Source of the DNA: Oscillospiraceae bacterium
Lineage (GTDB): Bacteria; Bacillota; Clostridia; Oscillospirales; Ruminococcaceae
Direction: 5' to 3'
Assembly: GCA_016298065.1 (NCBI GenBank)
Contig: JAEDDN010000001.1
Location: 186,001-250,000, forward strand
DNA length: 64,000 bases
The notes beneath the pieces were generated by a model. It saw nothing but the letters and a program-made list of their open reading frames with translations. It was not told the DNA's origin and made no database searches. Within the stretch, counting starts at the first letter, position 1, and each line of letters starts with the position of its first letter. A program made the position numbers and the translations under genes. Below are positions 42,212 to 52,162 of this stretch, piece after piece.

Positions 42212-44284
42212 TTAACTATTTATCTCAAAAATTCTTGCGGTTTTAGGCTTTAAGGTTACATTTAAAATCCAGTTTAAGCTGTCATAAGAATAATCGGTGT
42301 CTAAGTCCTTGGGATAAGCGCATAAAGCCTTAGAATTTGAGGAAATATTTTTTATCGGCAGTGAAATCCCCTTGTTTAAATCCTCACCCTTCATACGCCA
42401 TACTGCGATGTATTTTTTGTCCTTGCAGTCAAGACCTACACTTATATACTCATCATTCATATCGGCAAGCCCTATAGGCCAAAACGGAAGTGCGGATTTA
42501 ATGTCATCTCTTATAGTCTTGTAATACGCTATTCCCTCTTTTACATATTTAAGACGTTCCTTATCTATCTCGGCAAGATGTCCGCTTTGGTGTATTCTCA
42601 AAAGCATAGCGTTTACCATATTGTATACGGTTTCTTCTATATCGCCTTTTTTTAGAGGATATGACCATATTGCCGCTTGTTCGGGAGCGCAGGCAGTCAT
42701 ACAGTTTGCGGCGATTGCAGACATTAAGATATAGTCCTCTTGGTCTGTTACAGACTGAATGCTGTATCTTGAAAGATGAGAATAGTCCATTCTCATACCG
42801 CCGCTGCTGCAGTTTTCTATAACGAGATTTGGGTACATTTCAAATATACTGTCAAGCCACGCAAGATATGCTCTTGTGTGAGATAGAAGCCCCTCACCTG
42901 TGCTGTCGGCATTATAATCGGTTCCCACGCCTACATCTATGTTGTAGTCCATTTTTATGTAGCCTACGCCGTAATCCTCTATAACTCTTTTTATTATGCC
43001 TGTGGCATATTCCCTGACAGCCGGATTTCTAAAATCAAGCTGATACCTATTTTGGTCTATGATACGTCTGCCGTTTCTCATAAAAAACCAGTCGTCAGGA
43101 AGCTTATTTGCAAGCGGACATTTTATCCCCATAACCTCTAATTCGAGCCATAAGCCTGCTGTCATACCCTTAGAACGAATATAGTCAAAAACCTCTTTTA
43201 TGCTGTTTGGAAAGCGTTTTTTTGAAGGTAACCACTCGCCTACTGTGTCCCACCAAAAGCCGTCGGCATACCAACCGCAGTCGACGCAAAAGTATTCACA
43301 CCCTGCATCAAATGCGGCGTCTATAAGCGGTATAAGAGCTTCGGTTGTAGGGTTGCCCATAAGGCAGTTCATATAGTCGTTAAAGATTACGTTTAACTTT
43401 TCGTTGTCCTCGTTTTTTCTGCGTATAGCACGCCTGTACTTAGTAAGCTCTGCTATGGATTTTTCAAAATCTCCGTTTACTAAAGCGATAGCACACGGCA
43501 CACTTTCAAAGCTTTCACCCGGCTTTAAAAGCTTAACGAAAGAGTTTTCTTCTAAAGTCGGACCTGAAAGTTGCAGGTATAATTCATTTGGTATCTCGCC
43601 TATTTCCCAATGCCACGAGGCAGAGGTTTCTATCTGCCAGGTAAGCGTACTGCCCGAAAACTTGTTTTCAAAGCTTCCCATAGGCAAATACTCTGCACAG
43701 CTCCAAGAGCCTGTGTTAGATAAGGCTATTCTCTTTACCGAGGCTTCTCTTAAAATGTCGTAGCCGAGAGAATGTATGTCATAGCTTTTCCACTGTGCTT
43801 CGCCAAACCATGTGTTATGCGGAATATGTATAATAACATCTTGATTTCGCTTATTCGGAGTATTTGAGGATATGCCGTAAAGCGACAAAGATGAGATATA
43901 TTCTATAGGTTCTGTCTCTTTTGAACCGTTTTCGATACCATTCCAACTTCTTATAACCGAAATATTGTCGAAAAACTGAAAATGGCTGACAAGTAAAATA
44001 CCTTTATACTCTTGTGTAATTTCAAGCTTTCTGCCAAAGTTATTTTGATAATCTCTGTGAGAAAGATATTTCATCAAAGAAGCTCCGGAACAGTAAGTAT
44101 GCTTGTTGCCGTGATGATCGTCGTGGTCATATCCGGAAATTTGAAGCTCGGCAATACTATAATATTTTATATCCTTTGGTTCATTTTCAAGCTTATTGGG
44201 CGACAAGTTAATTAACTTTACACTTTTATCCTCTAAAACCTTTATATCTAGATAAATCCCGTTTTCATATACGCTTATATACAT
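42212..44284 (-). CDS. alpha-galactosidase, glycoside hydrolase family 36
   Basis: It hydrolyses terminal alpha-galactosyl residues such as those of raffinose or melibiose. The 690-residue protein has an N-terminal beta-sandwich and a (beta/alpha)8 catalytic domain, with the nucleophile Asp in YIKMDYNID near residue 447 and the acid/base Asp in SVTDQED near 513. In between is the substrate-binding ENCSSGGMRMD. There is no signal peptide, so it is intracellular. With the GH43 enzyme it points to use of plant oligosaccharides. It lies 22 bases downstream of the glycosyltransferase gene, which looks like chance clustering. Confidence 0.9.
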   Translation of the reverse strand: MYISVYENGIYLDIKVLEDKSVKLINLSPNKLENEPKDIKYYSIAELQISGYDHDDHHGNKHTYCSGASLMKYLSHRDYQNNFGRKLEITQEYKGILLVSHFQFFDNISVIRSWNGIENGSKETEPIEYISSLSLYGISSNTPNKRNQDVIIHIPHNTWFGEAQWKSYDIHSLGYDILREASVKRIALSNTGSWSCAEYLPMGSFENKFSGSTLTWQIETSASWHWEIGEIPNELYLQLSGPTLEENSFVKLLKPGESFESVPCAIALVNGDFEKSIAELTKYRRAIRRKNEDNEKLNVIFNDYMNCLMGNPTTEALIPLIDAAFDAGCEYFCVDCGWYADGFWWDTVGEWLPSKKRFPNSIKEVFDYIRSKGMTAGLWLELEVMGIKCPLANKLPDDWFFMRNGRRIIDQNRYQLDFRNPAVREYATGIIKRVIEDYGVGYIKMDYNIDVGVGTDYNADSTGEGLLSHTRAYLAWLDSIFEMYPNLVIENCSSGGMRMDYSHLSRYSIQSVTDQEDYILMSAIAANCMTACAPEQAAIWSYPLKKGDIEETVYNMVNAMLLRIHQSGHLAEIDKERLKYVKEGIAYYKTIRDDIKSALPFWPIGLADMNDEYISVGLDCKDKKYIAVWRMKGEDLNKGISLPIKNISSNSKALCAYPKDLDTDYSYDSLNWILNVTLKPKTARIFEINS

Positions 44285-44306
44285 AATATTTTCCTCACTT
44301 TAGGGC

Positions 44307-45263
44307 TTATTTTAAGAATTCTTCTATAATAAACTTAGGTCTTGCTTTGGTTTCGAGATAAGCCTTGCCTATATATTCCCCTATTATGCCTATAGCTAAA
44401 AGTTCAAGAGAGCCTACAGCCCAAACGGATATTAAAGTAAATGCCCAGGTCGCAGAGCATACCCCTATACAAAACAGTATAAGGTAGATAATAAACGCTA
44501 TAACGCTTAAGATAAGCATAATACCACCAAGTGATGAAATCATACGGATAGGTTTTACGCTAAAGGACGTTATGCCGTCAAAGGCAAAGTTGAGCATTTT
44601 TTTAAGCGGATACTTAGATTCTCCTGCAAAACGCTCGTGACGCTCATAATAAACCTTATCGCTTTTAAATCCTATTAAAGGCACAATACCTCTTAAAAAT
44701 AAATTGACTTCTTTAAAGTTTTCGAGCTCGTCTAATGCCCTTTTTGACAGTAAACGATAATCAGCGTGGTCGTTTACTATCTCAACTCCAAAAGCTTTCA
44801 TAAGCTTATAAAAGCTCTGTGCGGTAAAGCGCTTAAAAAAGGTGTCTGTTTGCCTTTTGCTCCTAACACCGTAAACTACCTCACAGCCTTCGTAATATTT
44901 TTTCACAAACTCGTCCAAAACGCCTATATCGTCCTGCAAATCTGCGTCTAAAGATATAGCCATATCACAGTGCTCTTTTACTGTCATAAGACCGCCGAGC
45001 AAAGCGTTTTGGTGACCTTTGTTTCGGGAAAGCTTTATTCCGCAAATCATATCGTTGTCGCTGTGGAGCCTTGTGATAATTTCCCACGTTTTATCCTTAG
45101 AACCGTCGTTTACAAAGGCAATTTTACTGTCTTTTGATATAAGACCGCTTTGTATCATTGAGTCCATTTTTGCAGTGAGCTGTGCGGCGGTTTCGTCTAA
45201 AACCTCTTGCTCGTTATAACAAGGTATAACCAAATATAAAATCTTTGGGCTTTGGTCAGTCAT
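44307..45263 (-). CDS. membrane glycosyltransferase, GT2 family (GtrB/DPM1-like)
   Basis: The 318-residue protein has a GT-A domain (about 8-225) with LVIPCYNEQEVL, the nucleotide-binding AFVNDGSKDKT and the metal motif SLDADLQDD, followed by two membrane helices (about 235-265 and 270-300). This is the layout of polyprenyl-phosphate glycosyltransferases that load a sugar on undecaprenyl phosphate for wall or surface polymer decoration. Sugar and acceptor are unknown, and no flippase gene is adjacent. It follows uvrA by 25 bases and has AAGGAG before its ATG. Confidence 0.85.
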   Translation of the reverse strand: MTDQSPKILYLVIPCYNEQEVLDETAAQLTAKMDSMIQSGLISKDSKIAFVNDGSKDKTWEIITRLHSDNDMICGIKLSRNKGHQNALLGGLMTVKEHCDMAISLDADLQDDIGVLDEFVKKYYEGCEVVYGVRSKRQTDTFFKRFTAQSFYKLMKAFGVEIVNDHADYRLLSKRALDELENFKEVNLFLRGIVPLIGFKSDKVYYERHERFAGESKYPLKKMLNFAFDGITSFSVKPIRMISSLGGIMLILSVIAFIIYLILFCIGVCSATWAFTLISVWAVGSLELLAIGIIGEYIGKAYLETKARPKFIIEEFLK

Positions 45264-45288
45264 AATGCTTTAACTCCTTAACTGTATT

Positions 45289-48123
45289 TTATTTTTTGAG
45301 GTATTTTTTTAAATACTTGCCTGTATATGAATTTTCGGTTTCCGATACCTCTTCGGGAGTACCCTCTGCAACGATATTACCGCCTTCATCTCCCCCTTCG
45401 GGGCCTAAGTCGATAATATGGTCGGCAATCTTTATTACATCAAGGTTATGCTCAATTATAATCATACTGTTTCCGTTGTCAACAAGTATTTGAAGCATCT
45501 CAATAAGCTTGTGTATATCAGCAGTATGAAGCCCTGTAGTAGGCTCGTCCAAAATATAAAGTGTTTTTCCCGTTGACCTTTTTGAAAGCTCTGTAGCAAG
45601 CTTTACCCTTTGAGCCTCACCGCCCGAAAGGGTTGTTGCAGGCTGACCGAGCTTAACATAGCTTAAACCTACGTCACATAAAGTTTTTAATTTATTTGCG
45701 ATTTTCGGCACATTCTCAAAGAAGTAATATGCTTCCTCACAGGTCATCTCCAAAACGTCGTGAATGGATTTACCCTTATATTTTATTTCAAGCGTTTCAC
45801 GGTTATAGCGTTTACCCTTACAAACGTCGCAAGGCACATATATATCGGGCAAAAAGTGCATTTCTATCTGTAAAATGCCGTCACCCTCGCAGGCTTCACA
45901 ACGACCGCCCTTTACATTAAAGGAAAATCTACCGGAGTTATAACCTCTTACCTTTGCTTCCTGAGTCATGGCAAAAAGCTCTCGTATATCGGTGAAAACG
46001 CCCGTATAGGTCGCAGGATTTGAACGTGGAGTTCTGCCTATAGGCGACTGGTTTATGTCTATTACCTTGTCTAAATGCTCTATGCCCTTTATCTGACGGT
46101 AGCTTCCCGGTTTTAGCTTTGATTTATTAAGCTCTTTTGAAAGTGCTTTAAAAATAATTTCGTTTACAAGCGAGGATTTACCCGAGCCTGATACTCCTGT
46201 AACGCAGGTAAGCACACCCAAAGGAATTTTTACATTTATGTTTTTAAGGTTATTTTGACCGGCACCCATAACAGTTAGATATTTACCGTTACCTTTACGG
46301 CGCTTTTTAGGCACTTCTATCTTTTTCTTACCTGATAAATACTGCCCTGTAACCGACCTTTCGCAGTTAATTATATCATCTACACTTCCTGCGCATACGA
46401 TTTCACCGCCGTGAACACCTGCTCCCGGACCTACGTCAACTATATAATCCGCCGCAAGCATTGTGTCCTCATCGTGTTCTACTACAATAAGGGTGTTGCC
46501 CAAATCTCTTAAATGCTTTAAGGTGGCAAGCAGCTTATCATTATCACGCTGATGCAAACCTATACTCGGCTCGTCGAGTATATATATAACTCCCATTAAG
46601 GAGGAGCCTATCTGTGTTGCAAGGCGTATACGCTGGCTTTCACCGCCTGAAAGAGTACCCGAAGAACGAGATAAGGTAAGATATCCGAGCCCTACATTTT
46701 CTAAAAAGCCCATTCTTTCTTTTATCTCTTTTAAAATTTGACCTCCGATAAACTCTTTGTTTTTGGTAAGCTTTAGGTTATCAATAAATTTTAGTGCGTT
46801 TGAAATAGACATCTTACAAAAGTCGCTTATATTTAAATCCCCTACAGTAACCGAAAGCATTTCTTTTTTAAGTCTTTCTCCGTGACATTCAGGACAAGGT
46901 ACTGCGCTCATTACAAGCGTTATCTCATCACGCATCCAACTGCTTTTTGTTTCTCTGAAACGGCGTTCAAGGTTATTTATAACCCCCTCAAAAGCTTGGG
47001 TGTATTTACTTGTGCCGTTATCGGTAACTCTTACAAGCTTTATCGCTTCACCATTAGAGCCGTATAATAAAATATCCTTAATATTATCGGGCAAATCCTT
47101 AAACGGCGTATCAAGGCTAAAGCCGTAGTGTTTAGCTAAGCCCTCAAAATACATCTGTGTAATACCGCCTTCGGCATAATACCAACCGCTTGCCTTGATA
47201 GCACCTTGTGAGATAGAAAGCTCTTTATTCGGCACTACCATATCGGGATCAACTCTCATAAAAGTTCCAAGCCCCGTACAAATAGGACAGGCGCCGATAG
47301 GATTATTAAACGAAAACATTGTAGGTGTAAGCTCCTCAATGCTGATACCGTGCTCGGGGCAAGCATAATTGAGAGAAAAAAGCATTTCTTCGCCACCGAT
47401 AACGTCGGCTATAACCAAGCCGTCGGTAAGCGCAACAGCAGTTTCTAAGGAATCTGCAAGTCTTGAAGTGACGTCAGGCTTTATAACAATTCTGTCTACA
47501 ATAACTTCAATGCTGTGCTTTTTGTTTTTTTCCATTTTAATTTCTTCTGACAAGTCGTAAAGATTACCGTCTACTCTTACTCTTACATAACCCGAACGGC
47601 GTGCGCTGTCAAGCTCTTTTACATGCTCGCCCTTTCTCTGACGTACTATAGGAGCTAAAATTTGAAGCTTTGTGCCCTCGTCTAAGGACATAAGCTTATC
47701 CACTATCATATCTATTGTTTGCTGTTTTATTTCCCTACCGCAAACCGGGCAGTGAGGCACGCCGATTCTGGCGTACAAAAGTCTCAGGTAATCGTATATT
47801 TCGGTTACCGTTCCCACGGTGGAACGTGGGTTTTTAGAGGTCGTTTTCTGGTCAATGGATATAGCAGGAGAAAGTCCCTCAATACTGTCTACATCGGGCT
47901 TTTCCATTTGTCCTAAAAATTGTCTTGCATAGGAAGAAAGGCTTTCCATATACCTTCTTTGGCCGTCTGCATATATAGTGTCAAAAGCAAGCGAGGATTT
48001 ACCTGAGCCAGAAAGGCCTGTCATAACCACTAATTTGTCACGTGGGATTTCAACATCAACATTTTTAAGGTTATGTTCTCTCGCACCTTTTATAACAATC
48101 TTATCACTTGCCAAATCTAACAC
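45289..48123 (-). CDS. uvrA: excinuclease ABC subunit A
   Basis: The damage sensor of nucleotide excision repair. The 944-residue protein carries two ABC ATPase modules with Walker A GLSGSGKSSLAFD near residue 35 and GVSGSGKSSLVNE near 640, signature LSGGE sequences, and zinc fingers including CPVCGREI and CEACEGDGIL. It lies 10 bases downstream of uvrB in the usual uvrBA order. No LexA box is recognisable in front of uvrB, although these genes are SOS-controlled in many bacteria. Confidence 0.97.
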   Translation of the reverse strand: MLDLASDKIVIKGAREHNLKNVDVEIPRDKLVVMTGLSGSGKSSLAFDTIYADGQRRYMESLSSYARQFLGQMEKPDVDSIEGLSPAISIDQKTTSKNPRSTVGTVTEIYDYLRLLYARIGVPHCPVCGREIKQQTIDMIVDKLMSLDEGTKLQILAPIVRQRKGEHVKELDSARRSGYVRVRVDGNLYDLSEEIKMEKNKKHSIEVIVDRIVIKPDVTSRLADSLETAVALTDGLVIADVIGGEEMLFSLNYACPEHGISIEELTPTMFSFNNPIGACPICTGLGTFMRVDPDMVVPNKELSISQGAIKASGWYYAEGGITQMYFEGLAKHYGFSLDTPFKDLPDNIKDILLYGSNGEAIKLVRVTDNGTSKYTQAFEGVINNLERRFRETKSSWMRDEITLVMSAVPCPECHGERLKKEMLSVTVGDLNISDFCKMSISNALKFIDNLKLTKNKEFIGGQILKEIKERMGFLENVGLGYLTLSRSSGTLSGGESQRIRLATQIGSSLMGVIYILDEPSIGLHQRDNDKLLATLKHLRDLGNTLIVVEHDEDTMLAADYIVDVGPGAGVHGGEIVCAGSVDDIINCERSVTGQYLSGKKKIEVPKKRRKGNGKYLTVMGAGQNNLKNINVKIPLGVLTCVTGVSGSGKSSLVNEIIFKALSKELNKSKLKPGSYRQIKGIEHLDKVIDINQSPIGRTPRSNPATYTGVFTDIRELFAMTQEAKVRGYNSGRFSFNVKGGRCEACEGDGILQIEMHFLPDIYVPCDVCKGKRYNRETLEIKYKGKSIHDVLEMTCEEAYYFFENVPKIANKLKTLCDVGLSYVKLGQPATTLSGGEAQRVKLATELSKRSTGKTLYILDEPTTGLHTADIHKLIEMLQILVDNGNSMIIIEHNLDVIKIADHIIDLGPEGGDEGGNIVAEGTPEEVSETENSYTGKYLKKYLKK

Positions 48124-48133
48124 TCCTTAAAAT

Positions 48134-50110
48134 TTATTTTTCGTTTTTAAGTTTTTCTATTCTGTCTCTGATTTCTGCGGCATATTCAAATTCCAAAATC
48201 TTAGCTGCATTTTTCATTTCTTGGGTTAAACGCTTTATAGTTTCGAGCTTTTCCTTTTCGCTCATACGCTTTTTAAGCTTACGAACGTCACTGTCTTCAG
48301 CTTTTTTAGAGATTTCGAGAATATCACGCACATCTTTTTTGATGGTTTTCGGGGTAATGCCGTGCTCTTTGTTATAAGCAATTTGTAAGCTTCTGCGCCT
48401 CTCGGTTTCGGTTATTGCCCTTTCCATTGACGGCGTTACGCTGTCAGCATACATAATAACCTTACCTTCGGCGTTACGAGCTGCACGTCCTACCGTCTGT
48501 ATAAGCGAGGTTTCGCTTCTTAAAAATCCCTCTTTGTCGGCGTCAAGTATGCAAACAAGCGAAATTTCGGGGATGTCAAGACCTTCTCGCAAAAGGTTAA
48601 TTCCGACTAAAACGTCAAACTCACCTAAACGCAAATCCCTTATGATTTCCATACGCTCTATAGTGTCAATGTCGTGGTGCATATATCTTACTTTTATGCC
48701 TACGTTTTCAAGATAAGCGGTTAAATCCTCTGCCATCTTTTTGGTAAGCGTAGTTATAAGTATACGCTCATTTTTAGGTACACGCTCGTTTATCTCAAAG
48801 ATAATGTCCTCAATTTGTCCCTCGACAGGCTTTACGATAATCTCGGGGTCAACCAGTCCTGTTGGGCGAATAACCTGCTCAACCGTTTTTTCGCTGTGTT
48901 CTTTTTCAAATTCACCCGGAGTAGCCGAAACATATATAACCTGATTTATCTTTCCGTAAAATTCGTCAAAGTCAAGAGGACGGTTATCGTAAGCGGACGG
49001 CAATCTAAAGCCATAATCTATAAGGGTCTTTTTTCTGGCTCTGTCGCCGAAATACATTCCCCTTACCTGTGGTACAGATACATGCGATTCGTCAACTATA
49101 AGCAAAAAATCCTTCGGAAAGTGGTCCAAAAGCGTATACGGTACACTTCCTGCAGGCCTGCCCGAGAGTATTCTCGAATAGTTTTCTATGCCCTTGCAAA
49201 AGCCTATTTCTTCGAGCATTTCCATATCGTATTTTGTGCGCTGTTCAATGCGCTGGGCTTCAAGGTACATTTCGTTATCCTTAAAATATTTTACACGCTC
49301 GTTAAGTTCACTCGATATTTCCTCTATACCCAAAAGAAGCTTGTCTCTGGGCACAATATAGTGAGAAGCAGGATAAATCGCAACGTGAGAAAGGGTTGCC
49401 TTTACCTCGCCCGTAAGGACGTTTATTTCACTTATTCTGTCTATTTCGTCGCCGAAAAATTCTACTCTTATAGCCTGTTCGCCCGAATATGCAGGGAATA
49501 TTTCTACAACGTCTCCCCTAACCCTAAACTTGTTTCTGATAAAGTTTATATCATTTCGCTCATACTGTATTTCAACAAGTTTTTTTAAAAGCTCGTCTCT
49601 GCTTTTTTCCATACCTGTGCGCAGAGATATAACCATATTTCTGTAATCTATAGGGCTTCCCAGCGAATAAATACACGATACGCTCGCAACGATAATGACG
49701 TCATTTCGCTCCGAAAGCGCAGATGTAGCAGAGTGTCTTAGCTTATCTATTTCATCGTTTATGGCGCTGTCTTTCTCTATATAGGTATCTGTACTGGGGA
49801 TATATGCTTCCGGCTGATAATAGTCGTAATAAGAAACAAAATACTCCACCGCATTTTCCGGGAAAAGCTCCCTAAACTCCGTACAAAGCTGGGCGGCGAG
49901 AGTTTTATTGTGCGCAAGCACCAAAGTAGGTTTATTGACCTTAGCTATTACATTTGCCATAGTAAAAGTTTTACCTGAGCCCGTAACTCCGAGAAGAGTT
50001 TGTCCTTTATACCCTTTTTTAATTCCGTCAACTAATTTGTCTATTGCTTGAGGTTGGTCGCCTGTGGGTTTATATTCTGAATGTATTATAAACTTGTCCA
50101 ATATTCCCAC
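48134..50110 (-). CDS. uvrB: excinuclease ABC subunit B
   Basis: UvrB is the helicase-like partner that verifies damage and loads UvrC. The 658-residue protein shows Walker A GVTGSGKTFT near residue 42, the beta-hairpin region YYDYYQPEAYIP, helicase motifs such as DADKEGFLRSETSLIQTVGR (motif VI) and a C-terminal UVR motif that binds UvrC. The start is a GTG at 50110 after AAGGCAGG. An extended -10 promoter precedes it. Confidence 0.97.
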   Translation of the reverse strand: MGILDKFIIHSEYKPTGDQPQAIDKLVDGIKKGYKGQTLLGVTGSGKTFTMANVIAKVNKPTLVLAHNKTLAAQLCTEFRELFPENAVEYFVSYYDYYQPEAYIPSTDTYIEKDSAINDEIDKLRHSATSALSERNDVIIVASVSCIYSLGSPIDYRNMVISLRTGMEKSRDELLKKLVEIQYERNDINFIRNKFRVRGDVVEIFPAYSGEQAIRVEFFGDEIDRISEINVLTGEVKATLSHVAIYPASHYIVPRDKLLLGIEEISSELNERVKYFKDNEMYLEAQRIEQRTKYDMEMLEEIGFCKGIENYSRILSGRPAGSVPYTLLDHFPKDFLLIVDESHVSVPQVRGMYFGDRARKKTLIDYGFRLPSAYDNRPLDFDEFYGKINQVIYVSATPGEFEKEHSEKTVEQVIRPTGLVDPEIIVKPVEGQIEDIIFEINERVPKNERILITTLTKKMAEDLTAYLENVGIKVRYMHHDIDTIERMEIIRDLRLGEFDVLVGINLLREGLDIPEISLVCILDADKEGFLRSETSLIQTVGRAARNAEGKVIMYADSVTPSMERAITETERRRSLQIAYNKEHGITPKTIKKDVRDILEISKKAEDSDVRKLKKRMSEKEKLETIKRLTQEMKNAAKILEFEYAAEIRDRIEKLKNEK

Positions 50111-50152
50111 ACCTGCCTTTTTAAGAGTAATTATAAGTAGTCATAATAAATT

Positions 50153-50162
50153 ATTATACCAT
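50153..50162 (-). promoter_or_regulatory. extended -10 promoter of uvrBA
   Basis: On the minus strand TGGTATAAT provides an extended -10 element (TGnTATAAT); the -35 region is poor. It lies about 43 bases before the uvrB start. Confidence 0.45.
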
Positions 50163-50171
50163 AAAATAAGC

Positions 50172-50209
50172 TAAAAATAAAGAGCTTAAACTGTTTAAAG
50201 TCTAAGCTC
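50172..50209 (-). terminator. terminator after the YlbF-family gene
   Basis: GAGCTTA and TAAGCTC (50203-50209 and 50182-50188) form a stem, and on the minus strand are followed by TTTATTTTT. Confidence 0.75.
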
Positions 50210-50222
50210 ATTTAAAGTAAAA

Positions 50223-50627
50223 TTAGTGGCAGCCACCGCAGGTGCTACAGCTTCCGCCGCAGGAATGCTCTACGTCACAGGTTTCGGGGTCTTCTCCGTT
50301 AACGCTTGCGGTTAAAACCATCTGAACCTTATTCATTATAGCGTCAAGCTCCATTTTAGCGGTGTTAAAAGCGGCTAAGCTTTCGTTTGACATAACCTTT
50401 TGGTAAAGCTCTTTTAATTCTTTATCAAGGCTTGTGATTTTTTCTTCGTCTTTATTTTCCTCTTGCATAGCGGAAGATAAGTCCATTCTCTTTATGTTAA
50501 ATTGTGCGATTAAGTCTTGAAGCTCTTTATCCTCGTCGCTTGCTTTTCTGGCAACCTGTAAGTTTTTATACTCCTCGGTCTGCTGTATTTGTTTACCCAT
50601 TTCTCTGGCTAATTGTACGATATCCAT
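50223..50627 (-). CDS. YlbF/YmcA (RicF/RicA) family protein with cysteine-rich tail
   Basis: The 134-residue, mostly helical protein matches the YlbF/YmcA family (Com_YlbF), whose Bacillus members RicA, RicF and RicT form a complex with iron-sulfur clusters that promotes mRNA maturation, sporulation and competence. Here the last 20 residues hold six cysteines (CDVEHSCGGSCSTCGGC). As with ymcA in Bacillus, it sits directly downstream of miaB, 46 bases away. Whether the cysteines bind a cluster is inferred. Confidence 0.8.
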   Translation of the reverse strand: MDIVQLAREMGKQIQQTEEYKNLQVARKASDEDKELQDLIAQFNIKRMDLSSAMQEENKDEEKITSLDKELKELYQKVMSNESLAAFNTAKMELDAIMNKVQMVLTASVNGEDPETCDVEHSCGGSCSTCGGCH

Positions 50628-50673
50628 TTTTTATTTTCCTTTCTCTTTTAAAATCTATATCATTAAGCTCGGC

Positions 50674-52101
50674 TTATATAATTTCGCCGAGTAATGCCCA
50701 GTTTAACGCTTTTGTGATTTTAACATTAACAAAGCTTCCTATTAAGCTTTTGTCGCCGATAAAATCCACTATTATAAAGTTGTCCGTTCTGCCTGTTAAA
50801 TATTCTTTGCCGGACTTGCCTTCACCGTCAACTAAAACCTTAACGGTTTTTCCTACATAACGGTTATATCTGTTTATACCTATCTCCTTTTGAACCTCCA
50901 AAAGCTCTCTAAACCATCTGCCCTTGTCCTCATCAGAGGTGGTATCAACCATTTCGGCGGCCTTTGTACCGACCCTTTTTGAATATATAAAGCTAAACAT
51001 AGAATCGTATTCTACCTGTTTTATAAGGCTTAAAGTAGCTTCAAAATCCTCACGGGTTTCATTGGGAAAACCTACTATAATGTCAGTGGTAAAGGAGGCT
51101 TCGGGGATTTTTTCTTTAGCATAAGAGATAAGCTTTAAATAATCGGCTCTTGTGTAGTGCCTGTTCATAAGCTTTAGTATTCTGTCGCTTCCCGACTGGA
51201 CGGGCAGATGTATGTGCTTACAAACCTTCCGGCATTCAGCTATTGTGTCAATAAGCTCTTTGCTTGCGTCTTTCGGGTGCGAAGTCATAAAGCGTATTCT
51301 AAAGTCTCCGTCAAGGTCGTTTATACGTCTTAAAAGCTTAGAAAAGTTAATTTCCTCCTCCAAGCCCTTGCCATAGGAATTTACGTTTTGACCTAAAAGG
51401 GTTATTTCTTTATATCCGTCTTTTATCAGAGCTTTTATCTCGTTTATAATGTCCTCGGATTTTCGGCTTCTTTCCCTTCCCCTTACATACGGTACTATGC
51501 AGTAGGTGCAAAAGTTATTACAGCCGTACATAATAGGTACCCAAGCTTTTATTTTGCCGTCACGCCTTACAGGTAAATCCTCTACAATAACTCCCTTTGA
51601 CTGTGGAGTTTCAAATACCCTTTTTCCCGAAGTATAAGCCTCATAAACTATTTCGGGCATTTTATGTAAAACGTGAGTTCCGAAAATCATATCTACATAA
51701 GGGAAGCTCTTTTTTAGCTTTTCTACAATATGAGGCTGTTGCATCATACAACCGCAAAGACCGATTATCATATCGGGGTTACGGCGTTTATAATGCTTTA
51801 GAGCTCCTACGTTTCCGTAAATTCTGTCCTCTGCATTTTCACGAACTGCACAGGTATTGTAAAGCACAAAATCGGCGTTATCAGCCGTATCGGTAAAGCC
51901 AAAGCCCATATTAGCCGCCATACCTTTTAGCTTCTCGCCGTCTGCGACGTTACCCTGACAACCGTAGGATTTTATATATGCAAGTCTTTGATACCCGTTT
52001 TTATCAAAAAATTCCTGATTTAAAGCAAAGACCTTTTCGGTAAACTCTTTTTGCTCTAAAATTTCTTTTTCGGAAACGGAAAAATTGTTTTTTTCGGACA
52101 T
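50674..52101 (-). CDS. miaB: tRNA-2-methylthio-N6-dimethylallyladenosine synthase MiaB
   Basis: A radical SAM methylthiotransferase that acts on the A37 modification made by MiaA. The 475-residue protein has the N-terminal UPF0004 domain (SYGCQGNVADGEKLKGMAAN and the NTCAVRENAEDR block), the radical SAM motif CNNFCTYC near residue 195 and a C-terminal TRAM domain (about 405-470). Three cysteines for the second cluster are present (SYGCQ, NTCAV, GCMM). GGAGAG precedes the ATG. Confidence 0.96.
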   Translation of the reverse strand: MSEKNNFSVSEKEILEQKEFTEKVFALNQEFFDKNGYQRLAYIKSYGCQGNVADGEKLKGMAANMGFGFTDTADNADFVLYNTCAVRENAEDRIYGNVGALKHYKRRNPDMIIGLCGCMMQQPHIVEKLKKSFPYVDMIFGTHVLHKMPEIVYEAYTSGKRVFETPQSKGVIVEDLPVRRDGKIKAWVPIMYGCNNFCTYCIVPYVRGRERSRKSEDIINEIKALIKDGYKEITLLGQNVNSYGKGLEEEINFSKLLRRINDLDGDFRIRFMTSHPKDASKELIDTIAECRKVCKHIHLPVQSGSDRILKLMNRHYTRADYLKLISYAKEKIPEASFTTDIIVGFPNETREDFEATLSLIKQVEYDSMFSFIYSKRVGTKAAEMVDTTSDEDKGRWFRELLEVQKEIGINRYNRYVGKTVKVLVDGEGKSGKEYLTGRTDNFIIVDFIGDKSLIGSFVNVKITKALNWALLGEII

Positions 52102-52162
52102 AACATCTCTCCAAAAATTACTGACCTTAATATTATACTAAAATATACTTAATATGTCAACT

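Noticed and set aside
48815..49588. A 257-codon frame on the plus strand inside uvrB
   Set aside because: Its translation is rich in Tyr, Phe and Lys without any domain and it is entirely antisense to conserved UvrB motifs.
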